Below, one piece after another: positions 18,743 to 27,227 of a DNA stretch of 64,000 nucleotides (positions within the stretch are counted from its first letter, which is position 1; the number at the start of each line of letters is the position of its first letter). Below the pieces are notes generated by a model. That model did no database searches and had not been told where the DNA came from. It was given only the letters and a program-made list of their open reading frames with translations. This stretch comes from Vibrio maritimus (GTDB taxonomy: Bacteria > Pseudomonadota > Gammaproteobacteria > Enterobacterales > Vibrionaceae), in contig BBMT01000001.1 of NCBI GenBank assembly GCA_000755425.1, positions 186,001 to 250,000 on the forward strand, read 5' to 3'. The position numbers were made by a program, and so were the translations under genes.

Positions 18743-19663
18743 ATGACTACTGACATCAAATCAATCTACAACGAAGACATCGACCCAGTAAAAACATACG
18801 AACGTAAAGTCTCACCAAATGTGGCTTTCTATGAAGATGTTCGTGGCACTAAGTCTAATGGGACTCGCCAACATGTTTATGATGATGTCTTGCTACCACA
18901 CACAGGCAACGCTTTTCTCGTCAAGGCAGGACAAGTAATTCGCTTCGAGCAGCGTCCGAGCCTTCACAATAATCGTACCCAAATCATTGATGTTCACTTT
19001 GTCACACCGGATCTTGAACAGTATGGTGACCACCTCAATACCAGTGCGGTCGAGGGTCTAAACCAACGCCTGTACAGCGCAGTTTGGTCTCAGAGCCGCT
19101 ATATGGAAAAAATCGTCACCCTGGTTGAAGATGAGTTCCCATACGAAAAAATGGACGAAGACTTTAGCCATATCTTCTTTGCTGCCCACTGCTGTCCAGA
19201 ATGGCTGCATATGTGCTATGGCGAAAAGGGCAATGTAAACAGTTGCCAAGAAAACTTTATCCAGGGTTTTAACCGCGTGCCTGCTATAGCTGCGATTGAA
19301 GATGAAGCACTGCGCCGTCAGATTGTACAGACCTTCGCTGACCGTAATGATGTGAATATGTTCCAGCCAAACAAATTTACTCAAGACGACAATGGCATCA
19401 CGCGCTGTGTATTAGCGCCTACGCCTACCGTTGATGATGGTGTCGGTTGTGAGTTTTATGCAGAGAAAGATATCTATGTCGTCGTGAGCAACTGTCCTTA
19501 CGCCGACCAAGCATTGCCTTATCCAGAAGCAAAGCCAAACCCAGTGTATGTGAGTGTATACGACACCGGGATCCAACCTGAAACAAACCACCTTGGTGAT
19601 ATCGGTGGTTGGGAAGAGCGCATCTATGAGCGTATAGCGACTAAAGATAACTCAATCAAGTAA
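18743..19663 (+). CDS. DUF1989 (urea carboxylase-associated) family protein, copy 2
   Basis: A 306-residue paralogue of the protein at 16500, sharing DVDPVKT/DIDPVKT, AFLVKAGQVIR, TPDLEQYGDHLNTS, NQRLYSAVWSQSR, AAHCCPEW, NSCQENFIQGFNRVPAIA and VVVSNCPYADQ. AGAAGG lies upstream of the ATG. It forms a unit with the small membrane protein 10 bp downstream. The family is linked in other bacteria to nitrogen compounds such as urea or carboxyguanidine; here the two copies occur without the partner enzymes. Confidence 0.75.
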   Translation: MTTDIKSIYNEDIDPVKTYERKVSPNVAFYEDVRGTKSNGTRQHVYDDVLLPHTGNAFLVKAGQVIRFEQRPSLHNNRTQIIDVHFVTPDLEQYGDHLNTSAVEGLNQRLYSAVWSQSRYMEKIVTLVEDEFPYEKMDEDFSHIFFAAHCCPEWLHMCYGEKGNVNSCQENFIQGFNRVPAIAAIEDEALRRQIVQTFADRNDVNMFQPNKFTQDDNGITRCVLAPTPTVDDGVGCEFYAEKDIYVVVSNCPYADQALPYPEAKPNPVYVSVYDTGIQPETNHLGDIGGWEERIYERIATKDNSIK

Positions 19664-19673
19664 CGAGGTATTT

Positions 19674-19969
19674 ATGTCGAATCAATCAAATCTAAGTCTA
19701 AATGCGCTGGTGGATACACCGTTGAAGAAAGTGGCGCTGGTCGCCTTCGTTCTCACCAACATTGGTATGTTTGCGGTACCCGCTGGGCTAGGGGCACTGG
19801 CTCCGCCATGAACTGGCCGGCAGCAGAAACCGTATCGGTAGTTGGAATTGGGTTTGTCATTAACGAGGTGATTCTATTTGGTTCAATTGCCATTTTAGGA
19901 AAACCGTTGGTGAGTCTTATTCGCTCAAAGCTTAAATCCGTTTTTCGCTCAAAGAGCAGACATCAATAA
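19674..19969 (+). CDS. Small two-helix membrane protein (transporter-suffix-domain type)
   Basis: About 98 residues when one lost base near 19801-19808 is restored. Two hydrophobic segments are visible: KKVALVAFVLTNIGMFAVPA and VVGIGFVINEVILFGSIAI, followed by a basic tail (RSKLKSVFRSKSRHQ). This layout resembles the short transporter suffix domain proteins often found beside DUF1989 and urea-carboxylase gene sets. GAGGT precedes the ATG. It is co-transcribed with the second DUF1989 gene. Its role, perhaps as a transporter accessory, is inferred. Confidence 0.6.
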
Positions 19970-20071
19970 TGTTAGTATTCTCTCCCTTGCCTTCGTGTGG
20001 ACTTGGGAGAGTGCAAACATTATGCAGGTTCTAACGCAGGGCAGTCTTTCTGTCAGGTATAAATTTTAACC

Positions 20072-20100
20072 AAAAGCCAGAGGTTCTCCTCTGGCTTTTT
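20072..20100 (+). terminator. Intrinsic terminator of the DUF1989 unit
   Basis: AAAAGCCAGAGG and CCTCTGGCTTTTT form a 12-bp stem around TTCT. Confidence 0.9.
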
Positions 20101-20312
20101 GCCGTTCGGCGACAAAAACGTACGTGTTCTAGAGTTAATTTAGTCTTTGGAAACACTAAAATTGACGAACTCTTGTGCAAACAAACCGCTTTATGACAAA
20201 GATTACAGTACAATTTTTGACTGTCATATTTGGGTTTGTACTCAACACTTCATGATAAACCACTGATTTTAAGTGATCTTCTCCCATAAACCTCCATCTT
20301 CAAAATTCTCAT

Positions 20313-20352
20313 TTGTCATAGACCTTTCAAGGAACTGAAACACAACTGTCAT
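20313..20352 (+). promoter_or_regulatory. PhoB-binding region (Pho boxes) of the pst operon
   Basis: Four 7-bp half-sites lie at exact 11-bp spacing: TTGTCAT (20313), CTTTCAA (20324), CTGAAAC (20335) and CTGTCAT (20346), i.e. two tandem Pho boxes ahead of pstS. A further CTGTCATATTTGGGTTTG lies at 20221-20238. This predicts phosphate-starvation induction by PhoB. Confidence 0.75.
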
Positions 20353-20418
20353 ATTCGCCCACTAATCTTGTCAGCGTTCAAACGAAACAAGGCAATCAAG
20401 CCATTAAAGGAAATTGTG

Positions 20419-21240
20419 ATGAAAAAGACAGTTATCGGTGCAATCGCTCTACTAGGCGCACTAACAGTGACATCAGCTTCAGCAAAAGAAACTATCTCTG
20501 TAGTAGGTTCTAATAGTGCTTCTCCACTGGTTGAGGTTTTTGCAGAAACTTACATGAACAAAGGCGAACCAGTGTTTATCGAAATCCAAGCACCAGGTTC
20601 TTCAGCAGGTATTCGTGCAGCGAAGGATGGCAGCGCAGACCTAGGTATCTCTTCTCGTGACCTTAAAGCAGAAGAAAAAACTTCAGACCTTAAAGAGCTA
20701 GTTATCGCTCGTGACGGTATCGCAGTTGTTGTTAACCCAAACAACGGTGTTAAAGAGCTAACAACTGAGCAAGTTACTCGTATCTACAAGGGTGAAATCT
20801 CAAACTGGAGTGAAGTTGGCGGTGAAAACAAGCCAATCGTAGCTATCACTCGTGACACAGCTTCTGGTACTCGTGGTGCTTTCGAAGACATCATGAGCCT
20901 AAAAATGGAAATCAGCGGTAAAAAAGTTTCTGCGATTTCTCAACGTGCTCAAGTTGCAAACGGTAACGGCGCACTAAAAGTATCTGTAGCAAACAACCCA
21001 TACGCTATCGGTTACATCTCTCTTGGTACAGTTGACGAAACTGTTCAGCCTCTAGCTATCGATGGCGCTGCAGCAACTGTAGATAACGTTAAGAACGGTT
21101 CTTACAAAGTAGCTCGTCCATTCCTTGTTCTTTACAAAGATGGCGCACCTTCAGCTGAAACTCAACAGTTCCTAGATTGGATGGTTGGCGACGAAGCTCA
21201 AGCACTATCAGCTGACAAAGGTTACATCACTGTAAACTAA
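20419..21240 (+). CDS. pstS: Phosphate ABC transporter, periplasmic phosphate-binding protein
   Basis: 273 residues. The start ATG 20419 follows AAAGG and gives a clean signal peptide (KKTVIGAIALLGALTVTSASA). The mature protein shows VVGSNSASPLVEVFAETY, APGSSAGIRAAKDGSADLGI, the phosphate-contacting TRDTASGTRGAFEDI, and a C-terminal VLYKDGAPSAETQQFLDW. It captures inorganic phosphate for PstCA. It is first in pstSCAB, separated from pstC by a stem-loop that probably lets the binding protein be made in excess. Confidence 0.92.
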   Translation: MKKTVIGAIALLGALTVTSASAKETISVVGSNSASPLVEVFAETYMNKGEPVFIEIQAPGSSAGIRAAKDGSADLGISSRDLKAEEKTSDLKELVIARDGIAVVVNPNNGVKELTTEQVTRIYKGEISNWSEVGGENKPIVAITRDTASGTRGAFEDIMSLKMEISGKKVSAISQRAQVANGNGALKVSVANNPYAIGYISLGTVDETVQPLAIDGAAATVDNVKNGSYKVARPFLVLYKDGAPSAETQQFLDWMVGDEAQALSADKGYITVN

Positions 21241-21264
21241 GTCACCCAGTAAATTATTTAAGTT

Positions 21265-21294
21265 GCTCGGCCCACCTTTTAGGCTGAGCCTTTT
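21265..21294 (+). terminator. Stem-loop with U tract between pstS and pstC (attenuator-like)
   Basis: GCTCGGCC pairs with GGCTGAGC (one G-U pair), followed by TTTT. Partial termination here would explain higher PstS than permease levels. Confidence 0.6.
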
Positions 21295-21332
21295 GCGCGT
21301 CTATCGAAGTATTTAAAAATAGAAGCAGTATT

Positions 21333-22265
21333 ATGACCATCGCAACAAATAGTGAGAAGCTTATGAACAACGAAGCGACTCAGTCCGAACCTCGCAGCCT
21401 TAAGGCACAAAAGCGAGTGGATTGGAGAGAAAGAATCTTCCACGGACTTTTCCTTACCAGTGCAATTATCGGTATCGTTTCTCTTGCCGTTATTGCTTAC
21501 TTCATCGTTAAAGAAAGTATCCCAGCATTCCAAGAAGTGGGTGTTAGTGGCATCGTATTAGGTCAGCATTGGTTACCACCAGCGCTGTACGGTGTTGCAA
21601 CCATGATCGTAGCATCGATTGTGTCTACGCTAGGTGCTGTCGTCGTTGGCGTCCCAATTGGCGTTCTAACGGCTATCTTTATCGCAGAAATCGCACCAAA
21701 GCGCCTAGCGGACATTATCCGTCCAGCGGTTGAACTACTGGCGGGTATCCCATCGGTGGTTTACGGCTTCTTTGGTCTGATTATCATCGTACCGCTTATC
21801 CAACAGGTATTTAATGTACCAGCGGGTAACACAATTCTTGCGGGTATCATCGTACTTGGCATCATGATTCTGCCAACTGTAATTACCGTTTCAGAGACAT
21901 CGATTCGCGCAGTACCACGCACCTACAAAGAGGGCTCATTGGCTCTTGGTGCATCAAAGATCTACACTATTTTTAAACTTCTCGTTCCTGCGGCTCGTTC
22001 AGGCATTATGACTGGCGTGATTCTGGGTATCGGTCGTGCGCTAGGTGAAACCATGGCAATCATCATGGTAATGGGTAATGCACCGGCGATGCCAGGTAGC
22101 ATCCTAGAGTCTGCTCGTACACTGACAGCAAACATCGCAATCGAAATGTCCTACGCAAGTGGCGTGCATGCAAACGCACTTTACGCGACGGGTGTTGTGC
22201 TTCTCGTGTTTATCATGACGCTCAACTCGATTCTTCTTTACTTGAACCGTGAGAAAGCGAAGTAA
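21333..22265 (+). CDS. pstC: Phosphate ABC transporter permease PstC
   Basis: 310 residues, inner-membrane permease with about six helices. It carries the binding-protein-dependent transport signature in SLALGASKIYTIFKLLVPAA and the tail GIGRALGETMAIIMVMGNAP, typical of PstC. The long cytoplasmic N-terminal lead (residues 1-40, charged) could be shortened if ATG 21363 is the true start. It pairs with PstA, 5 bp downstream, to form the channel driven by PstB. Confidence 0.9.
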   Translation: MTIATNSEKLMNNEATQSEPRSLKAQKRVDWRERIFHGLFLTSAIIGIVSLAVIAYFIVKESIPAFQEVGVSGIVLGQHWLPPALYGVATMIVASIVSTLGAVVVGVPIGVLTAIFIAEIAPKRLADIIRPAVELLAGIPSVVYGFFGLIIIVPLIQQVFNVPAGNTILAGIIVLGIMILPTVITVSETSIRAVPRTYKEGSLALGASKIYTIFKLLVPAARSGIMTGVILGIGRALGETMAIIMVMGNAPAMPGSILESARTLTANIAIEMSYASGVHANALYATGVVLLVFIMTLNSILLYLNREKAK

Positions 22266-22270
22266 TTATT

Positions 22271-23134
22271 ATGGATACAGTAAAACTAAAGAAAGCGCGT
22301 GTTCAAAAAGACGCGATTCTCAATGCCTTCGTATGGGCAGCAGCGGCAATGACCGTAGGCTTCTTGTTCTGGATTATTTGGTACATCCTTTCCAATGGTC
22401 TTCAGCACGTAGATTGGAACTTTATTACTGACAACTACACGGCAACGGGTAAAGAGAAGGGCATCTTCCCGATGATCATCTCGACCATCTACATGGTTAT
22501 TGCATCGATTGCTGTTGCAGCGCCTCTGGGCATCATGACGGCTATCTACCTAACCGAATACGCGAAGGTAGGCAGTAAGCTGGTTAAGGTTATCCGTTTC
22601 TGTACTGAATCTTTGGCGGGTATTCCGTCTATCATCTTCGGTCTGTTCGGTATGACGTTCTTCGTAGTCATCATGGGCTTTGGTTTCTCGATTCTGTCGG
22701 GTGCACTTACGCTAAGTATCTTGATTCTACCAGTTATTATCCGTACGACAGAAGAAGCTCTAATGGCAGTACCACAAACTTACCGTGAAGGTTCTTACGG
22801 TTTGGGTGCGTCGAAAATCTACACCATTTGGCGTCTAATTCTGCCAAGTGCAACTCCAGGTATTCTTACTTCGGTCATTCTAAGTATTGGTCGTGTAATC
22901 GGTGAATCTGCACCGGTATTCCTAACAGCAGGTATGGTGGCACGTGTCCCAGACTCACTGTTAGATTCAGGTCGTACCCTAACGGTTCACCTGTACAAAC
23001 TCACAACGGAACTGTTTACCATGGATGAGTGGAACCAAGCATACGGTACAGCGACTGTACTGATTGTGGTTGTCCTACTTATCAATATGCTAACGAAGTT
23101 TATCGCTAGCCGCTTTAATACAGCAACGTACTAA
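22271..23134 (+). CDS. pstA: Phosphate ABC transporter permease PstA
   Basis: 287 residues with six predicted membrane helices. The coupling loop EGSYGLGASKIYTIWRLILP contacts the ATPase, and GRVIGESAPVFLTAGMVA matches the conserved PstA end. It starts 5 bp after pstC and is followed by a 98-bp gap before pstB. Forms the heterodimeric channel with PstC. Confidence 0.92.
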   Translation: MDTVKLKKARVQKDAILNAFVWAAAAMTVGFLFWIIWYILSNGLQHVDWNFITDNYTATGKEKGIFPMIISTIYMVIASIAVAAPLGIMTAIYLTEYAKVGSKLVKVIRFCTESLAGIPSIIFGLFGMTFFVVIMGFGFSILSGALTLSILILPVIIRTTEEALMAVPQTYREGSYGLGASKIYTIWRLILPSATPGILTSVILSIGRVIGESAPVFLTAGMVARVPDSLLDSGRTLTVHLYKLTTELFTMDEWNQAYGTATVLIVVVLLINMLTKFIASRFNTATY

Positions 23135-23232
23135 CTGAGAACAATTCGGCTGATGGTGAGGCCAGAACATAAAGAGCCTAGCCATCATATAAAGCACGAA
23201 TTAACACGACAAAGAATTTAGAGAACAAAGAC

Positions 23233-23979
23233 ATGAACAAGTTTAACATTGAAAATCTAGACCTTTTCTACGGCGAAAACCAAGCACTGAAATCGATCAA
23301 CCTACCGATCCCAACTCGCCAAGTAACGGCACTAATTGGTCCATCAGGTTGTGGTAAATCGACGCTGCTACGCTGTTTGAACCGCATGAACGACCTTATT
23401 GAAGGCGTTAAGATCACAGGTCAGCTAGAAATGGATGGCACTGACATCTACGGCAATATCGACGTTGCTGACCTACGTATCAAGGTAGGTATGGTATTCC
23501 AAAAGCCAAACCCATTCCCAATGAGCATCTATGAGAACGTGGCTTATGTCTTCGTGCACAAGGTATCAAAGACAAAAAGCACATCGACGAAGTGGTTGAA
23601 AGCTCGCTTCGCGGCGCAGCGCTTTGGGACGAAGTAAAAGACCGTCTTAAGTCACATGCGTTTGGCTTGTCTGGTGGTCAGCAGCAGCGTCTGTGTATCG
23701 CTCGTACGATTGCCATGCAGCCTGACGTTATCCTAATGGATGAACCAACGTCTGCACTTGACCCAATCGCGACGCACAAAATTGAAGAGTTGATGGAAGA
23801 GCTGAAAAAAGACTACACCATCGTTATCGTTACTCACTCAATGCAGCAAGCTCGTCGTATTTCAGACCGCACTGCGTTCTTCCTAATGGGTGAACTGGTT
23901 GAGCATAACGACACTCAGGTTATTTTCTCCAACCAAGTGATGACCGTACTCAAGCTACGTAAACGGTGACTTTGGTTAA
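23233..23979 (+). CDS. pstB: Phosphate ABC transporter ATP-binding protein PstB (three frame breaks)
   Basis: Cytoplasmic ATPase of the phosphate importer, 249-250 residues when restored. Walker [11 protein letters not shown]-loop [19 protein letters not shown], signature [14 protein letters not shown], Walker [14 protein letters not shown] and the switch His in [11 protein letters not shown] are present. Single-base losses are needed at 23547-23549 (GG run), 23931-23935 and 23951-23956; the restored end reads [16 protein letters not shown] and stops at TAA 23977-23979. All functional motifs are intact, so I read these as sequence errors. An intrinsic terminator follows at 24107. Confidence 0.92.
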
Positions 23980-24106
23980 TAGCGCGTAACGCTTGAAATC
24001 GTTTGAACACTATTTTCATTTATCGCCCGATTCGTTTTGAATCACAGCATTAGCGAATGACAGAATTTACTGGCATATCACTATAACTATAAGCGATGGT
24101 ACTATT

Positions 24107-24132
24107 GCCCTTCCATGTGAAGGGCTTTTTTT
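24107..24132 (+). terminator. Intrinsic terminator of the pst operon
   Basis: GCCCTTC-CATGT-GAAGGGC followed by seven T. Confidence 0.9.
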
Positions 24133-24186
24133 CGTCTGTACAAAGTGAGCTTGTTGATCGCTTCGTTGCTGAAAAACACAAACAAA

Positions 24187-24216
24187 AACGTCAAACCTCC
24201 TTTAAGGTTTGACGTT
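24187..24216 (-). terminator. Intrinsic terminator of the 98-residue hypothetical gene
   Basis: AACGTCAAACCT pairs with AGGTTTGACGTT (12 bp); on the minus strand it runs into TTTTTG, 30 bp after the gene's stop. Confidence 0.8.
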
Positions 24217-24246
24217 AGTCGTAGACGGGTTGTTTGCAGTCGCGAA

Positions 24247-24543
24247 TTAGTTTTGAAATAGAAATACGCAACTGGTGAGGTAATCCAACATCTCTTGATG
24301 GGACACGGCCTGATCAGCGCGGTAGCCAGTAATCAATCCGTAAACAATGGCGTAGTTTTTGTCGTTGTGCACGACATGCTCCTGGGCAAAGAAGTCAGAA
24401 ATCACCTTACTTAGCTCAAAGATATCACTGCGGTCTAGCGCCTCTGCGCCTACATTTACTGCGGGGGAAAGGTCACCAAGTTTATTCGTTAGCCATTTGA
24501 CGAGTTGCGAGTCTTCTACGGGACTTTGTTGATCAATTTCCAC
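24247..24543 (-). CDS. Hypothetical protein, small acidic alpha-helical
   Basis: 98 residues, no signal peptide or membrane segment. Composition is acidic and helical (SQLVKWLTNKLGDLSPAVNV; LDRSDIFELSKVISDFFAQE; SHQEMLDYLTSCVFLFQN). The start is GTG 24543 with GGA about 10 bp upstream; the gene has its own terminator, which supports it being real. I do not recognise the family. It is convergent with the pst operon and separate from the MFS gene behind it. Confidence 0.55.
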   Translation of the reverse strand: MEIDQQSPVEDSQLVKWLTNKLGDLSPAVNVGAEALDRSDIFELSKVISDFFAQEHVVHNDKNYAIVYGLITGYRADQAVSHQEMLDYLTSCVFLFQN

Positions 24544-24663
24544 AATGTAATTCCAAGTATGAGTGAATGCTCTAATCCTAGGAAACTTTTCACTCTCTTG
24601 CCATAGTAGAAAAGTCGCAACTATCGAAGTTAGCGATTGAAGTCACACTGACCTTTTAACAAT

Positions 24664-24692
24664 AGAAAAAAGCCAACGCATAAACGTTGGCT
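24664..24692 (-). terminator. Intrinsic terminator of the MFS gene
   Basis: AAGCCAACG-CATAAA-CGTTGGCTT, with a run of U on the minus strand. Confidence 0.85.
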
Positions 24693-24714
24693 TAGTGAAA
24701 TTGTGTTTCGTTAA

Positions 24715-25935
24715 CTAGGCGGTTGCAGTTGCCGTTGCTATTGGGCGCAGCGGCTTATCATTGATTGGCAAATGAATTAGCGCGGCTGCAAAAGCAAGAA
24801 CAACCGTTGACCACCAGATAGGCTCGTATGAGCCGTAGTAGTCGTAGATCCTACCGCCAGCCCAAGCGCCAAGGAAACTGCCCACTTGGTGAGTGAAGAA
24901 CACCAACCCGTACAAGGTTGATAGGTAACGCGCGCCGAAGATCTGACGAACGAGGCCAGAGGTCAGCGGTACTGTACCCAACCAACAAAAACCGATGGCA
25001 CCACCAAATAGCGCCGCAGTGTGTTCAGTTACCGGCATCGTCACAAACGCAGCAATCACAACCGTTCTAAATAAGTACAGCATCGACATCACATGGCGTT
25101 TACTGAACTTATCGCCCATCAAACCCCAGAAGTATGAACCAAAGATATTGAAGATACCCACGTAAGCAAGCGCCAGTGCTGCACTACTAGCAGGAAGATC
25201 TTTATCGGCTAAGTAGCTGGGTAAGTGCGTCGCGATGAACATTACATGGAAGCCACATACGAAAAAGCCTGCATGGATAAGCCAGTAACCTTTATGGTTG
25301 AAGGCCTCTTTGAGCGCTTGCTTTAGTGTTAGCTCGTTTTGCTCAGCTGTACCATTGGCACTATTACTTGGGCGTGCTGATTTCATAAATAGTGAAAAAG
25401 CAATCATCATGGTACAAAGCACAGCAAAGCCTTGCAGTGCGCCTTGCCAGCCCATATCTTGTAGCATCAATTGGGCGCCCGGGATCATCGCGAACATACC
25501 AAATGAACCAGCCGCGGTAGTCAGGCCAAATGCTTTGGCAGCATGTTCAGCAGGTACCACTTTTGCCACGGCACCTAAAATGATGACATAGCTAGTGGCA
25601 CTGAGGCCTAAGCCAACTAATGCACCTAGTGAGAAGTAAAGCACTGAAGCTTCTGTGGTGACAGAGGTCAAATACAAGCCTACAGCATAGGCGAAAGAGC
25701 CCATCAAAATGATGCGTTTTGAGCCCCATTTATCCGCAGCCATTCCAACAAAGGGTTGGAACATACCAAACAGTAAGTTTTGCAGCGCAATGGCGAAGCT
25801 AAAGAACTCACGCCCCGTCTGGAAATGATCGGAAATTGGCATCATAAAAATGCCAAATGACTGGCGAATGCCCAAGCTGACGATAAGGATGCCAATACCG
25901 AGCCAAACTAGGGCTGGAAAGCGGAAAATACTCAT
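24715..25935 (-). CDS. MFS transporter (oxalate/formate-antiporter or monocarboxylate-like)
   Basis: 406 residues with twelve predicted helices and a cytoplasmic central loop around residues 190-215 (SARPSNSANGTAEQNELTLK). Typical MFS loop motifs include GMAADKWGSKRIILMG after helix 2 and GLMGDKFSKRHVMSM in the second half. The N-terminal GIGILIVSLGIRQSFGIFMM resembles monocarboxylate/oxalate-type MFS carriers. It lies 12 bp after a tiny histidine-tailed membrane peptide in one unit. The substrate is not deducible. Confidence 0.75.
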   Translation of the reverse strand: MSIFRFPALVWLGIGILIVSLGIRQSFGIFMMPISDHFQTGREFFSFAIALQNLLFGMFQPFVGMAADKWGSKRIILMGSFAYAVGLYLTSVTTEASVLYFSLGALVGLGLSATSYVIILGAVAKVVPAEHAAKAFGLTTAAGSFGMFAMIPGAQLMLQDMGWQGALQGFAVLCTMMIAFSLFMKSARPSNSANGTAEQNELTLKQALKEAFNHKGYWLIHAGFFVCGFHVMFIATHLPSYLADKDLPASSAALALAYVGIFNIFGSYFWGLMGDKFSKRHVMSMLYLFRTVVIAAFVTMPVTEHTAALFGGAIGFCWLGTVPLTSGLVRQIFGARYLSTLYGLVFFTHQVGSFLGAWAGGRIYDYYGSYEPIWWSTVVLAFAAALIHLPINDKPLRPIATATATA

Positions 25936-25947
25936 TGTAATAACACT

Positions 25948-26136
25948 CTAGTGATGATGATGATGGTGGTGTGAGTGATCCATAGGATCAGATGGGTTTT
26001 GTTGGTGACACCCACTGTTAATGGCTTGCTTGGCCAAAAGGTCGAGCAAGGTGGGTGAGTGGTGCACCGCCATCAATGCCACGGCAAGAAGCAGCAACAT
26101 TCGTATTAGCTGAGCAAAAATGGATTGTGAGAACAT
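25948..26136 (-). CDS. Small membrane peptide with C-terminal polyhistidine tail
   Basis: 62 residues: one hydrophobic helix near the N-terminus (LIRMLLLLAVALMAV), then a short soluble part with one Cys (SGCHQQ), and a tail DHSHHHHHHH at the very end. GAATTGAG precedes the ATG. It is the first gene of a unit with the MFS carrier. The tail could bind Ni, Zn, Cu or Co, suggesting metal delivery or sensing at the membrane, but low-complexity CAT repeats can also arise by slippage. I do not know the family. Confidence 0.5.
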   Translation of the reverse strand: MFSQSIFAQLIRMLLLLAVALMAVHHSPTLLDLLAKQAINSGCHQQNPSDPMDHSHHHHHHH

Positions 26137-26336
26137 AAACTCAATTCGCGTTGATGCGCAAAAGTGGCGTTAAAAAGAGCGCGCAGTGTAATGATCTAGC
26201 GGGTATGACTCAAATGACATTTAGTGAAGTAATATATGCATAAAATGCATATTTAAAAATCAACCTTCTCTCTGAGTACCTATTCGCCATTTGAGGGGGT
26301 ATAATTCCGCGGTTCATCACTAGGGATACAACAATA

Positions 26337-27011
26337 ATGAAGTACGATTGGGTTCTATTTGACGCGGACGAGACGCTGTTCCACTTTGATTCATTTGGTG
26401 GCATGAAGCTGATGTTTGAGCGCTTTGGCATTAATTTCACGCGTGACGACTATGACGCGTATCAATTGGTCAATAAGCCGTTATGGGTGGACTATCAAGA
26501 TGGAAAAATTACTGCTGATGAGCTTAAAACCATCCGTTTTGAAGGTTGGGCTGAGAAACTTGGAATCACACCTTTTGAGCTAAATTCTGCATTCCTAGAG
26601 GCAATGGCGGATATTTGTACTCTGTTGCCGGGTGCAAAAGAGCTGCTCGATGCACTTTCAGGCCATGCAAAACTGGGCATCATTACCAATGGATTTACTG
26701 AACTGCAAGCGATTCGTCTCGAGCGCACAGGGCTTAGCGACTACTTTGAACACGTGGTTATTTCTGAGGAAGTGGGCGTAGCAAAACCGGATCTCGGTAT
26801 TTTTGACCATGCTCATCAATTGATGGGGCTACCATGTAAAACTAAAATTTTGATGGTAGGTGACAATCCTCATTCCGATGTGCTTGGTGGTATTAACTTT
26901 GGTATTGAGACTTGTTGGTTGAACACACAAGGTGTTCAGACGCCAGCGGGCATTCACCCACACTATGAAGTGAACTCCCTTGAACAGCTTAGAATGACGC
27001 TGTTTGCATAG
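26337..27011 (+). CDS. yjjG: Pyrimidine 5'-nucleotidase YjjG (HAD superfamily)
   Basis: 224-residue cytoplasmic HAD phosphatase acting on dUMP, UMP, dTMP and non-canonical pyrimidine nucleotides. HAD motif I is FDADETLFHFD, motif II ITNGFTELQAIRLERTGL, motif III Lys in VGVAKPDLGIFD, motif IV VGDNPHSDVLGG. The stretch NKPLWVDYQDGKI and SEEVGVAKP are near identical to E. coli YjjG. The ATG is preceded by an A-rich leader; single gene. Confidence 0.92.
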   Translation: MKYDWVLFDADETLFHFDSFGGMKLMFERFGINFTRDDYDAYQLVNKPLWVDYQDGKITADELKTIRFEGWAEKLGITPFELNSAFLEAMADICTLLPGAKELLDALSGHAKLGIITNGFTELQAIRLERTGLSDYFEHVVISEEVGVAKPDLGIFDHAHQLMGLPCKTKILMVGDNPHSDVLGGINFGIETCWLNTQGVQTPAGIHPHYEVNSLEQLRMTLFA

Positions 27012-27227
27012 GATTGGGATATATCGAGCGATAGTCTATTTTGGGGTCGAATGTGAGAAATTGTAAACTCAGCTTTGCACTTTGCCCCTTTAGAGGTACT
27101 GACAATCTTCACATTCGAACACTTGTTCGGTATAAATTCTCATCTGCATTTAGTACGATATGTTGAAACTTCGGCCGAGGGATCTTTGGCCTAGCCGAAC
27201 GAATGAGTAGTTCTGAGTTTCTGTATC

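Noticed and set aside
23233..23979. Programmed frameshifting in pstB
   Set aside because: Three breaks in one housekeeping gene with intact motifs, and no conserved slippery site or structure; sequencing error is simpler.
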